From positions 682,001 through 746,000 of the forward strand of contig JAQSEB010000041.1 in the NCBI GenBank assembly GCA_030063045.1: a DNA stretch of 64,000 nt, read 5' to 3'. The stretch's first letter is position 1. Every line of letters starts with the position of its first letter. Below the pieces are notes generated by a model that saw only the letters and a program-made list of their open reading frames with translations, did not search any database and was not told the origin of the DNA. Source of the stretch: Pratylenchus scribneri (Eukaryota; Nematoda; Chromadorea; Rhabditida; Pratylenchidae). The position numbers were made by a program, and so were the translations under genes. Positions 25,001 to 34,931 of the stretch are shown in pieces.

Positions 25001-28000
25001 TTTTTAAAAATTTTTTATTTATTTATTTTTATGAAAAATTTAATTTTTATTTACTAATAAATTTTCCAAAAATTAATTTTATTTTTTAATATTTTTCCAA
25101 AAATAAATTAAATTTAATTTTTGTAATATTTTTCTAAAAATAAATTAATTTTTTATTTACTTTGTTTTATAATTTTTTTCCAAAAAATTTAATTTTTACT
25201 TGTTAATTCTTTTAGACAAAAAAAATTATTTTTGTTATATATTAATAATTTTTCCAAATAATTTTTTGTTTAATTAATTTTCCATTTAAGGGTCGAACAG
25301 TGGAACAAAATGATGCCATCTTTTGGATTGGCGATTTCAATTACCGAATTTCATTGAATGGTATATGATAGAGGAAAAATTTATTATAAAAAATACTAAA
25401 TTTAAGGGGAAAAATTAAATTTAAATAAAAACCTAAATTTAAGGAAAAAACTAAATTAAAAAATGTCTAATCTTAAAGGGAAAAAATTAAATTAAAAAAA
25501 AACTTAAATTTCAGGAAAAAAAACTAAATTAAAAAATGTCTAAATTTAAAGGGAAAAATTATTAATTAAAAAAACCTAAATTTCAGGAAAAAAAAAACTA
25601 AATTTAAAAATGTCTAAATTTAAAGGGAAAAATTAATAAAAAAAAATGCTTAAATTTATGAGGAAAAAATTAAATAAAAAATTCCTAAATTTAAATGTAA
25701 AATAGTAAAATGCCTAAATTTAAGGAGAAGAAGTGAAAAATGCGATTCGAGCAAATGAATTTGCCTACCTTGCGGAAAATGATCAGCTGACACAGCAGAA
25801 GGAGTTGGGCAATGTAAGAAATAAATATAATATTAAATTAAATAATTTTCTTCTGCTGAAGATTTTTGTCGGCTTCAAAGAAGGCCCTCTACATTTTGCG
25901 CCCACCTATAAATATGACACATTCAGCGATGACTATGATACATCGGAGAAATGCCGGTGAATGGATAGAACTAACTAACCTATTATTAAGAAATTGTTTA
26001 AAATGAATAAATAAAATAAGATAAAAATTAATTAATTAATGAATTAGAATAAAAATGATAATAAAAATTTATAATAAATTTGAATTCACCCCAAAATACC
26101 TATAAGTCTAAAATCCTTACGCAAACAAAACCAAAGTCCTAAACAGGGTTGCCGCGGGTTGACCCGACCCGACCCGAAAATACCCGAAACCCGGACTTTT
26201 TGCTAACCCGACCCGAGACTCAAGGTCAACCCCGCAGCAACCCTGGTCCTAAAGAAAATATTTAGCGATTTTTGTCTTCCTCTATTTTACCCTATACTTT
26301 GATCCCTAGCTTTAGAGCCATTACCTAAGACTTATTTTCTCTTTAAAGTTTTGGGTTGAATAGTGGTTTTCAGGTGTAATGATTTTTGGGTATAGTGATT
26401 TTGGTCGTAACGATTTTTGGGTGTAGGGATTTTCGGTAGAGATTTTGAGTAAACAACCTCATCATTAATTAATTTAATTTCCTGCAGATCACCCGCTTGG
26501 ACCGATCGCATTCTTTGGATGGACCAAAACAATTTGGTGCGCTTAATTCAGTATGTTTCGATAGTATACTGATTAATTTTAACTCTAAAATCCTGTTTTA
26601 GTTATGGCCGATCGGAGCTGAAAACCTCCGACCATCGACCGGTTTTTGCCATTTTCCAATTGGACACCCTCAAATTTGATTTCCAAAAGGCTGAACCCGT
26701 TTTGAAGGATATTATTCAGTGAGAAAAGTGGGAAAAGAATAATTTTTAATTAAATTTTTAGTTCAATTGGCCCTCCAAATCCAACAATAATTTGCTCCGT
26801 TTCCGGCCATTCACAACAATTTCCTCAACAATTTTGTAAAGAAATTTTCAGCAAAATTTTTGAACTCGGCTCGGCTATTCTCGTTTCCAAGTAAAAAAAT
26901 TTTAGGCAAAAAATGTAATTAAATAAAAAAAATTTTTAATTTTTTTGGTAAACTTTTAAAAAAAAATTATTTTTCAAATTTGACATTTAATTAAAAATTT
27001 TCTCGGAAAATTAAATTTTAAAACCCATAAAATAATTCAATTTAAAAATATTTTTAAATTTCACAAAAAAAAAACAATTTATTATTCAAGGATCGAAGGC
27101 CAATTTTTGCACATTGTTCTGGGCACTGGAATGGACGCATTGGCCGCATTGTCCATGGATGGATTGACACTTTCGGATGGACAAATGTTGGAAGTGAAAT
27201 TGGCAACAAATTCCGCCGAGCATTGGCCAGAAAATGTGCTCGCCGAATTGGATGCAGCCATTGAGTTGGCCAAGGAGGAAATAGTTGCAGTGCCATCGGC
27301 GCCAATTGTTGCTGAATTGTGCGCATTGAATGTGGCCAATAATTTGGATGGAGAAGGTAAGGATTGGGGGAAGGGGCAGCCCAACTTAAAGCCATTTTTT
27401 TATAATAAAGAAGAACGTATTAAGAAATGAACCAATTTTGAAAATTTTATAATAGAATCAAATTAAAGAATAGACTTTTCATCAGCTATCCAATGTTATT
27501 ATAATCGCTAAAAATGACTTTTTTTACCAAATCAGAATTTGTGTTTTTAGTAAATCAGAATTTGTGTTTTTACCAAATCAGAATTTGTGTTTTTAGCAAA
27601 TCAGAATTTGTGTTTTTAGTAAATCAGAATTTGTGTTTTTATCAAATCAGAATTTGTGTTTTTAGTAAATCAGAATTTGTGTTTTTAGTAAATCAGAATT
27701 TGTGTTTTTAGTAAATCAGAATTTGTGTTTTTAGTAAATCAGAATTTGTGTTTTTAGTAAATCAGAATTTGTGTTTTTAGTAAATCAGAATTTGTGTTTT
27801 TAGTAAATCAGAATTTGTGTTTTTAGTAAATCAGAATTTGTGTTTTTAGTAAATCAGAATTTGTGTTTTTAGTAAATCAGAATTTGTGTTTTTAGTAAAT
27901 CAGAATTTGTGTTTTTAGTAAATCAGAATTTGTGTTTTTAGTAAATCAGAATTTGTGTTTTTAGTAAATCAGAATTTGTGTTTTTAGTAAATCAGAATTT

Positions 28001-28540
28001 GTGTTTTTAGTAAATCAGAATTTGTGTTTTTAGTAAATCAGAATTTGTGTTTTTAGTAAATCAGAATTTGTGTTTTTAGCAAATCAGAATAATTTGTGTT
28101 TTATCAAATCAGAATAATTTGTGTTTTACCAAATCAGAATTTGTGTTTTTACCAAATCAGAATTTGTGTTTTTACCAAATCAGAATTCAACGGTTTTTTG
28201 GGCACAACTTCATCAATTCCGAACCAATTTAAATAAAATTAATTTCATTTTATAGCCCAAAGTCTGCTCTTTAATTTGATATCAAAATCATTAAAAATTG
28301 AGCTATTATAAACAGTAAAAGTTGGGTCATATCCAGAAAAAAAAGGATTCATCCAAATTAATATTATTGTTTAATAATTCAGATTCCGACGATGATGACC
28401 AATGCCAACAAAATGCGGCAAATGGCAGCAATCGAGCCACCCCAATCCATCATAATCCCAATGCCGTTGGCGCCGATCAAACAATTCCAACTGATTTTGC
28501 ACTCATCGACTTTTCCGATGTTCCAAACCAACAATTTTAA
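16059..28540 (+). CDS. unc-26: Synaptojanin (SAC1 plus inositol 5-phosphatase)
   Basis: 25 exons: 16059-16260, 16303-16367, 16408-16482, 16930-17069, 17109-17229, 17683-17748, 17806-17844, 17890-17940, 19612-19703, 19753-19849, 20231-20397, 20967-21033, 21226-21396, 21998-22154, 22917-23084, 23747-23949, 24689-24934, 25291-25360, 25731-25813, 25862-25956, 26488-26550, 26602-26718, 26762-26890, 27091-27356 and 28383-28540. All phases agree, giving 1035 residues. The enzyme strips phosphates from PI(4,5)P2 during clathrin uncoating at synapses. The SAC1 domain (about 50-500) shows [38 protein letters not shown] and the active-site loop CLDCLDRTN. The 5-phosphatase (about 530-830) shows [44 protein letters not shown] and [12 protein letters not shown]1866-like RRM fold follows. 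The tail is short and acidic with no long proline-rich region. The start ATG precedes [12 protein letters not shown], in line with family N-termini. Introns hold four tRNA-like modules and a 23-bp minisatellite. Confidence 0.95.
16500..16830. repeat. GGTTTAAACC-type foldback element
   Basis: This is inverted-repeat DNA in synaptojanin intron 3. TTTTTGACTTCTAATAAATC at one end faces GATTTATTAGAAGTCAAAAA at the other, and the centre has TTTAAACCGTTTAAACC. Just after it (16834-16910) is a short tandem of CGGTAAAAAAAGCATTTTT. Confidence 0.75.
17275..17625. repeat. GGTTTAAA-rich tandem element
   Basis: About five units of ACTGGTTTAAAAACCGAAAT with TTGGCCATAATTTAATTAGG between them lie in synaptojanin intron 5 (17230-17682). 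The sequence is related to the other GGTTTAAACC elements. Confidence 0.65.
18341..18420 (-). tRNA. tRNA-like Pol III module
   Basis: The minus strand has a TTTATGGCCGATTGGCGAAG start and a GGTTCGAATCCC B-box, with a C-rich block on the plus strand between them. It lies in synaptojanin intron 8, antisense to the gene. It is probably a tRNA-derived repeat or pseudogene. Confidence 0.4.
18774..18846 (+). tRNA. tRNA-like Pol III module
   Basis: The A-box-like TAGCCTAGTGGTAAGAG and B-box GGGTTCGATCCCG have tRNA-like spacing. The T arm (CGGGTTCGATCCCG) pairs perfectly, but the acceptor stem does not. It lies in synaptojanin intron 8, in the sense direction. Confidence 0.45.
19142..19215 (+). tRNA. 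tRNA-like Pol III module
   Basis: The A-box-like TGGTGCAATGGTTAACGCG is followed by an anticodon-loop-like GATTTTAACC and the B-box GGGTTCAAGTCC. It has the general shape of an elongator tRNA but imperfect stems. It lies in synaptojanin intron 8, in the sense direction, 370 bp from the module at 18774. Confidence 0.45.
20665..20745 (+). tRNA. tRNA-like Pol III module
   Basis: GTCATTTTAGTCCAGTGGAT resembles an A box, and the B-box GGGTTCGAGTCC lies about 55 bp further on. The stems are degenerate. It lies in synaptojanin intron 11, in the sense direction. Confidence 0.35.
23964..24655. mobile_element. Foldback MITE (GGCCATATCTC family) with extra half copies
   Basis: A full unit at 23964-24296 starts CATTCTTTTGGCCATATCT and ends with GAGATATAGGCCAAAA. 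Two further right halves follow (24356-24480 and 24567-24655). Each half carries TGTAGAGGACACTTTTGGCT and a GGTATATCGCCTT-like stretch. The element fills most of synaptojanin intron 16 (23950-24688). Confidence 0.75.
25375..25728. repeat. AT-rich tandem repeat, about 55-60 bp unit
   Basis: Units contain CTAAATTTAAGGAAAAAACT and AAAAAATGTCTAAATTTAAA. The array nearly fills synaptojanin intron 18 (25361-25730). No other signal was seen. Confidence 0.7.
26144..26245. mobile_element. 102-bp hAT-type MITE with 8-bp target duplication
   Basis: The left end is CAGGGTTGCCGCGGGTTGAC and the right end is its near-perfect inverse. It is flanked by the perfect duplication GTCCTAAA (26136-26143 and 26246-26253). 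The core is a run of ACCCG pentamers. It lies in synaptojanin intron 20. Confidence 0.9.
27521..28187 (+). repeat. 23-bp minisatellite, about 28 units, synaptojanin intron
   Basis: The unit is TTTTTAGTAAATCAGAATTT followed by GTG. Later units vary to TTTTTAGCAAATCAG plus AATAATTTGTG. It lies in the last synaptojanin intron in the sense direction. Each unit contains an acceptor-like TTTTTAG and a donor-like GTAAAT. The early part is open for 65 codons, but only because the unit lacks stops in that frame, so it is not a gene. Confidence 0.95.
28190..28325. repeat. Half copy of AAAGAGCAGACTTT foldback family
   Basis: It contains AAGTCTGCTCTTTAATTTGA and AATTCCGAACCAATTTAAAT. The fuller inverted forms are at 44900-45240 and 48940-49260. 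It sits just before the last synaptojanin exon. Confidence 0.65.
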
Positions 28541-28760
28541 AGCAATCCAAATTTTTTATCCCAAATATTAACATTCCATTCACTTTATGGGCCATTTCAT
28601 TTTTTTTAACTAATTGATCTCTCTAGTTTCCCACATTTCTTACTTAATTTTCACTATTTTTTTACTAGTCCCAAAAAACGGTGATTTTTAGTGCAATATT
28701 TTTTCCAAAATTGACCAACTTTATATTTTTATATTTAATGTGTGTTAATTTGTAATGTGC

Positions 28761-28766
28761 AATAAA
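28761..28766 (+). promoter_or_regulatory. Poly(A) signal AATAAA of synaptojanin
   Basis: AATAAA lies 220 bp after the stop at 28538-28540, in a T-rich 3' UTR. A second AATAAA overlaps a few bases later (28771). Confidence 0.55.
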
Positions 28767-28904
28767 AAATAATAAAAATTATTCACTTCCAAACAAAGTG
28801 GCCTTCATCTTTTTACCATTCCCATTGGAAAATAGGATCCACAGAGCATTTAGGGTTTTGAGAACAATCAAAGATATGTAACTTTTTTGGAAGCCTGAAT
28901 TTTA

Positions 28905-29390
28905 TGAAACTTAAAATGGTAATATTGTAGAGGACACTCTGGGCTTTCCAATGATATATCGCTATCCTGCTGAATTGGAAAATGCCTCCTTTAACTATTA
29001 ATAAAAGAATGAACTGATGAGTATCAGGGCTGGAACCGGAATTCCGAATCCCGATTCCGAATGCCGGAATTCCGGTGTTTTTGTTCCGATTTTATGAAAA
29101 AAGCAAAGGTACCTTTACTATGCAATTCCGATTCCGATTCCGATTGCCGGAATTCCGGCTTTTTTGAGTTCCGGTTCCAGCCCTGATGAGTATTGGGGGT
29201 TTTGGCTCTACCCCAAACCCAAGGCATTATTATTCAAATTTTTCCCAACAAAAATATGGTGGGTTGAATTTTTAAAAAATTTTAAATGGTCAAAATGTAG
29301 AGGACACTCTCTGGGCTTTCCATTGATATATCGCCTTCTCAAATTGGCAAATGCCTCGTTGAGATATGGCCAAAAGAATGTGGCCAAATG
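28905..29390. mobile_element. GGCCATATCTC-family foldback remnant, split by a hAT MITE
   Basis: Both parts contain TGTAGAGGACACTCTGGGCT or a close variant, and GATATATCGC. The right part ends TTGAGATATGGCCAAAAGAATG-like. The hAT MITE at 29025-29185 lies between them, so the foldback family was here first. Confidence 0.6.
29025..29185. mobile_element. 161-bp hAT-type MITE with 8-bp target duplication
   Basis: The termini are CAGGGCTGGAACCGGAA and its exact inverse. The perfect duplication ATGAGTAT flanks it (29017-29024 and 29186-29193). The interior repeats ATTCCGATTCCG-like and AATTCCGG sequence. It has no coding capacity. Confidence 0.92.
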
Positions 29391-29619
29391 TTGAAATTCC
29401 CCTATATTTTCTCTAAAATATTCCATCACAGCAAATATGAACTCATCGAATTGAACGGTTTCCCCAATTCTTGTGATCATTTTACCAAATGCACTCACAT
29501 TCAATAGTTTTTGGTGACTTGAAAATGTGTGTGGGGTTTCCTAGGCAGTCCTCATGATGGGTAATTGGCACATGATGATTTCTTGTTACGAGTGTTCTCT
29601 CAAAACTGTGTATAATGAT

Positions 29620-31440
29620 CCCCCCAAATAAAGCAATGCTTTTTTTTGCCAATTATTGATTGATTAGCTCTGATAGAGGAATTATTATACAGAGGAAATA
29701 ATTGAAGTAAAAATTAAGATTGGATGACTTTATCCACGCCCCTTATGACTTTTAATGCCGTATTTGTGTGTGCGCATGACCTTTGCCTTTCCTCTCCCAC
29801 ACTGCTGACTTTTGTGCCAGCCGCCTTCCCTGCCAGCCACCCGCCTTAGACTGGGATTCCCTCGCACCCCGATTATTATTTTACAATCCGCCTGCTGATC
29901 CCCAAATAAAGCCAATTATTGACTTGCTGTTTAATAACGAGGATGGGAAGTGGATAATTTTGAATGCCTTTATTATCGAGTCCCTTATGAATTTTAATGC
30001 CTTAATAGGCTTAAATCAACTTCCTTGGCTTTTCCTCACTGGCTCTTTTGTGCCAGCCGCCTTCACTGTCACCAGCTTTCTCGCTTGCACGAATCTGAGT
30101 GGGATTCCCTCGCTCCCCGATTATATTTTACACCCGCCAGATCTGAAATGATGACCAAAAATAAAGCAAAGCTTTTTGGGGCCAATTATTGATTGATTAG
30201 CTCTGATAGAGGAAATTAGGCCTTAGAAGATGGAAAAGTAATAATAAGGATGAGGATGGATATGTACATGCTTTTTAATGCCTTATTTATGGGCATATAA
30301 TGAATGAACTCCACTGGCTCTTTTGTGCCAGCCGCCTTCCCTGCCACCCGCTCTCTCGTTGTTGAGTGGGATTCCCTCGCACCCCGATTATTTTACAATC
30401 ACCCGCCTAATCCCAACAAATAAAGCATTATTTGCCAATTATTGATTGAATAGCTCTGACCTCTGATAGAGGAAATTTGGCCACAAATGGAATAATTGGA
30501 ATAATATAATAATGAGGGATAATTGTGAATATGCCTTTATCGGTTCTATGATTTTTAATGCATTACTTAGTGCGCGAATGATGAACTCCCATTCCCGTGC
30601 TTTTCCTCCTCTTCCTCATTGCCGTTGGCTCTTTTGTGCCAGCCGCCTTCCCTGCTGCCACCCACTAGAGTGGGATTCCCTCGCTCCCCGATTATTTTAC
30701 AACCCGCCTGACTTCTGAAATAATGACCAAAAATAAAGCAAAGCGTTTTGGCCCTGTTATAATGTTGGAGACTCTTGGCTTAAAAGCCCGATTGTGGACG
30801 AAGTCCGGTACAATGAGGCTAAGCCAGTCCCAGCAGGTTCCTTCCTATATTCGTTGGGAAAATATAGGGTGCAGCATTTGTGGCCAAATAAGCTTTATTC
30901 GAACTCTTCGAAGACGGCGATGTAATGAAAAGTGAAAGCAAAATGAATGCCGCTGGCCTTTTATAGGCCTTATTAGGCTAATGGACAGAGACGACAGACT
31001 ATTCTTGGAATGCGAAAAAGAGTGACAAACAATTAGTGGAAATAGGAAGGGAGCGTTTTTTTTTTAAAAAATTCTTCAATAACAGGCCCATTATTGATTA
31101 GCATAGAGGAAATTTGGCCACCGAATAATAAACAGAGGGGATAATTTTGTTTGACTTTTCCACACCCATTATGATTTTTAATGCCAAAGTGGGCGCATAA
31201 TGAACCGTATATCGGGCCTGAATGGGATTCCCGCCGTTCCCGTTCGCTCCCCGATTCGATTTTACATATTTTACAACAAACCCATCAGCAGCTGATCCCC
31301 CAAATAAAGCAAAGCTTTTTATTTGCCCAATTAGCTCTGCTGATAGAAGAAATTAGCAATAATTGATTAATGAGGATGGAGAGGATAATTTTGATTTTTG
31401 AATGACTCTTTATCCACGCCTATAATCTTTAATGCCTTTA
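29620..31440. repeat. Degenerate tandem repeat, unit about 270 bp
   Basis: About six diverged units each contain AATAAAGCAAAGCTTTTT, GATTAGCTCTGATAGAGGAA, a TTTTTAATGCCTTATT block, CTTTTGTGCCAGCCGCCTTC and GTGGGATTCCCTCGC. The AATAAAGCA landmarks fall near 29624, 29894, 30161, 30420, 30733 and 31302. Short open frames inside (for example 29783-30151) do not persist between units. From 30755 to 30930 there is about 180 bp not shared by other units. Confidence 0.75.
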
Positions 31441-31740
31441 GCCTTATTAGTGTGGCGTCTGATGAACCGCGTATAAGGCAGGGGCCCCCCTCTTTTTTGG
31501 CCAAAAAATATCCCTCCTCCTTTCTAGGAGGGAGAAGGCTGTATCGATTATCCCTATATTTCCTTGGCCAAAAGACACACACACACGTCATTCCTAGACA
31601 GGAACCCCAATCACAACCTACAAAAATCCAAAAAATGGCGTGAAATTCACCTGCTGAAAAAATGGAGCCAGCATAATTTAAAATTTTATTGCTTATCGAA
31701 AATTCAAATCTTTGGCCCCAAAATGTCTCAATGCCAACCT

Positions 31741-32145
31741 CAGGGCTGCCAGAACATCCCCCCACGGGAGGGCATTTGCCATCTTTTTGAGATTTTGCCC
31801 CCTTTTTCGCCACCCAAGCCGAGATAACCCCCAAATGCCCCCTTTTTAAAATTTCGAGATTTTTCCCCATTTTTGTGATTTTTTGGTTAAAATTTCTCTC
31901 TAAGGGGCCATTTTTAGTTTGATTTTTCCCTGAGGGTCCATTTTTTGCAAAATTTTTCTCTTCTAGGGAGCATTTTACGTTACAATTTTCACTGCGCAAC
32001 GATTTTTGGCTAAAATTTTTCGTATTTTTTGCCCCCCAAAATGCCCCCTTTTTTGTTGAAAATGCTCCCCCCCCCCCCCCCCCTCCCAAATCCACCATTT
32101 TTCAACCAAAATGCCCCAAAACTGAAAAACTATCTGCCAACCCTG
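31741..32145. mobile_element. Probable hAT-type MITE, target duplication unclear
   Basis: The ends are CAGGGCTGCCAGAACAT and, reverse complemented, CAGGGTTGGCAGATAG. The interior has TTTTTGGCTAAAATTTTTCG and CACTGCGCAACG, related to the CGCTGCGCGGC module of other MITEs here. A clean 8-bp duplication is not visible. A poly-C run lies at 32067-32083. Confidence 0.6.
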
Positions 32146-32250
32146 ATGCGCAACCTTCAATTAACTGAACTCAAAAAGTGAAGAATAGTTTTAGTATTAG
32201 AGAAGCAAAGTGTGATTGGATTAATTCCAACCCCATCGGCATGTATTTAC

Positions 32251-32545
32251 TATTTACGGTCACGGCCAACACTGATTTTGGCTACCAAAATTGATTTTGG
32301 CAACTAATTTTGGTTTGGCCAAAAATCGGGTGAACCCAATTTTTGGCTGGCCAAAATCCGAAAATTAGGCGATGGCGCGTGTATTGTCTATGTGTTACGG
32401 TCACGGCCAACAGTGATTATGGGCCAACAGTGATTTTGGGAACTAATTTTAGCCGGCCAAAAATCAGGCGAAACCAAAATTTGAGCCGGCCAAAAACCGA
32501 AAATCAGGCGAAACCAAAATTTTGGCCATAACCGTAACATATATA
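32251..32545. repeat. Terminal-inverted-repeat element with internal duplication
   Basis: TTACGGTCACGGCCAACA occurs at about 32253 and 32395, and its inverse TTGGCCATAACCGTAA at 32520-32538. Between them are several GATTTTGGCAACTAATTTTG-like blocks. It appears to be a small inverted-repeat element with one end duplicated. Confidence 0.6.
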
Positions 32546-32747
32546 AACAGTGTTGGGCCGCCCTCAACCTCAATTCACTCTATTTTTTCCCATTTTACTT
32601 CCCACACAATCCCCAAAACAAAAAGCAATTCCCTCTCATCCATTAAAAAAGGCTCCCTGTCCTTGATCATGCGCGTTTTACATTCGCAACAAATATATCC
32701 TCCTCCTCCATTTAAGACCAATCCTATTCACCCAGTCACTTCACTAA

Positions 32748-33258
32748 CAAGGGAAGTACCTCACCTTAAGGTGGCCCTTTTTAATGAGACTTGGCATATG
32801 TTTAGGGCATAGGATGCCTACACCTAAATCGCAATTTTTATCTGCTGAATGCGCTTGCCTCGGATTTTATGGTCATAAAACTTATTTTTTCAGCCATTTT
32901 GGCCATAGTTCATATCTCCTTATTGAATAGACATAAAAATAAGATCAATATGTCCTTTTGTAGAGAATTTAATGGGCTTTCATTTTTATATAAGAGATAA
33001 TATTAATTTGGCAAAAAAAACACTGAATTTGGCAAAAAAAATATTTAATTTGGCGAAAAGTAAATATATATTTAATTTGGCAAGAAAAATACTGAAATTG
33101 GCAAAAAATATTACTTAATTTGGCAAAAACAATAAAAAATTATATTCGCTCGTTATAATCAATGCAAACCGGTTTGAAATGAACTAGGCATCCTATGCCC
33201 TAAACATATGTCAAGTCTCATTAAAAAGGGCCACCTTAAGGTGAGATACTTCCCTTGT
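32748..33258. mobile_element. MITE with about 75-bp terminal inverted repeats
   Basis: The left arm starts ACAAGGGAAGTACCTCACCT and includes GGCATAGGATGCCT. The right arm is the near-perfect inverse, ending AAGGTGAGATACTTCCCTTG. The interior repeats AATTTGGCAAAAAAAATA. I cannot assign the target duplication. Confidence 0.85.
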
Positions 33259-33344
33259 AAGCATTATGTATTTCATGCCCTTTATATTAAGAATAATATT
33301 TAATTTGCCGAATAAATATTATTGAAAATGCAGAATAAAGTAAT

Positions 33345-33605
33345 AATTGATTTTAACGGTTTAGTGGTTTGTCCTAGACCCCTAAACCCTATTTTGTTAT
33401 GCTATGCTTTGATCAAAATTAAGGGTATTAAACCGTTTAAACCGTTTTTTCGATTTTGGTTCAAAACCAGGTTAAAATTGATACAAAGCATGACAAAATA
33501 CATACAAATCGACGCGTCCTTGAAGAGATTTATCGAATGGGTATAGAAGAGTTTGGGGAATGGGGATTTAGGACAAGCCATTAAACGGATAAAACTTCTT
33601 TTAAA
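33345..33605. repeat. GGTTTAAACC-family element
   Basis: It contains GGTTTAGTGGTTTGTCCTAG, AAACCGTTTAAACCG and GACGCGTCCTTGAAGAGATT. It is a short copy of the palindrome-array family seen at 11405-11995 and 54105-54975. Confidence 0.65.
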
Positions 33606-33871
33606 ACTTTATTCGGCATTTTCAATGATTTCGGCATTTTAAATATTTTCCTTTTATTAATAATATAGGGCAAAGTTTTTTTTTTGGGGGGCGAGAGCTG
33701 GATCTAGGCTCTTGCCCCGAGCCTTCGCCAGAGGCGTAATAAACCCACCAGTGGCCCAATGAACTCTGGGATGGGATAAGGGGAACTCGACTTTAAATTA
33801 TTCTTTACTATTTGTGCCGAAAAATGTGATAGGAATGTGATAATAATATGTAGGAATAAAAGACATTGAGA

Positions 33872-34126
33872 TAATATTAATTTGGCGAAAAAACACTGAA
33901 TTTGGCGAAAACTTTTCGTGTCAAAAAATATTATATTTTTGAGGCCATATAACTTGGCCATAACTAGGGGATTAGGGCTAGGGCAGGCATGGGTTCTAGG
34001 GCTAGGGTCAAGGGAATCTTAACGAAGTCTGATTTGGCCAAGTTATATGGCCTCAAAAATATAATATTTTTCGACATGAAAAGTTTTCGCCAAATTCAGT
34101 GTTTTTTCGCCAAATTAAATGACTTC
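33872..34126. mobile_element. Foldback element with perfect arms
   Basis: Arms of about 85 bp are inverted. They contain AATTTGGCGAAAAAACACTG and GAGGCCATATAACTTGGCC. AAAAGACATT occurs on both sides (33859 and 34131), consistent with a duplicated target. The loop (33965-34020) holds TTAGGGCTAGGG-type sequence shared with 39085-39160. Confidence 0.75.
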
Positions 34127-34253
34127 CAAAAGACATTATTAGGAGGGGAAAAGGGTTAGTTTATAAAAGTGGATTGGGGCAATATTTGATTGGTAGGGTG
34201 ACGACGACGGGTGGCGGCGATTAGGCAAAAAGTGTGGTGGGAGTACAGTAGTA

Positions 34254-34736
34254 CAGGGATCCGATCCGTCCTTATTTATAAGATTTGTCCTTATTTTGAG
34301 AGGTCAAATCTTACAAAATTAAAATGTCCTTATTTGTAAGAATTGTCCTTATTTTTGGTGAATTGTCTTATTTTGTTTAATTTTTCATAAAATTTCATTT
34401 TTTTCCTTAAAAATGTCGAAATTTTTCGCTGCGCGGCCATTTTTGGCTTGAATTTTCTCCTTGCAGTGCCATTTTTGGCTTGAATTTTCTCCTTGCAGTG
34501 CCATTTTTGGCTTGAATTTTCTTCTTGCAGTGCCATTTTTGGTTAAAATTTTTCCTTTAAGGAGTAAAAAATTAAGCCAAAATACATTATGGGAGATGAA
34601 AAATATGATATTTAAACTAAATTTTACATAAAAAATCGATTTTAAAACATTTTTGTAAAAATCTTATTTTTGACCATAAAATCTTATTTTTTGATGTAAT
34701 TTGTCTTATTTTGAAAATTTTTTGATCGGATCCCTG
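34254..34736. mobile_element. hAT-type MITE just upstream of the TPS start
   Basis: The ends are CAGGGATCCGATC and its exact inverse. The perfect duplication CAGTAGTA flanks it (34246-34253 and 34737-34744). The interior contains TTTTTCGCTGCGCGGCC and three tandem copies of CATTTTTGGCTTGAATTTTC. It ends 195 bp before the predicted TPS ATG, so it lies within the likely promoter. Confidence 0.92.
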
Positions 34737-34931
34737 CAGTAGTACAAATAGAAAAGCCCTTAGGCATTATTGGCATTGACATATTCGCGTTTATGAATAA
34801 AATTAGAGACCGTACACTTTTGGTATATTTCTGTAATTTCCTAGTGCCCCTTTCCGTCTGACTGAAAATTTGCCTCAATAAAAATTAAATTTTAGAAACA
34901 TAATCTTGTATTCAAATAACTTAAAAGAAAA

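Noticed and set aside
27514..27711. Open frame of 65 codons with a repeated [20 protein letters not shown] product
   Set aside because: It is the translation of the intronic 23-bp minisatellite, with no independent start context, and lies in a spliced-out intron.
31367..32098. Open frame of 243 codons on the minus strand with a Gly run
   Set aside because: It runs through the poly-C tract and interior of a MITE-like element (31741-32145), has no family motif and no matching splice partners, and its composition follows the repeat.
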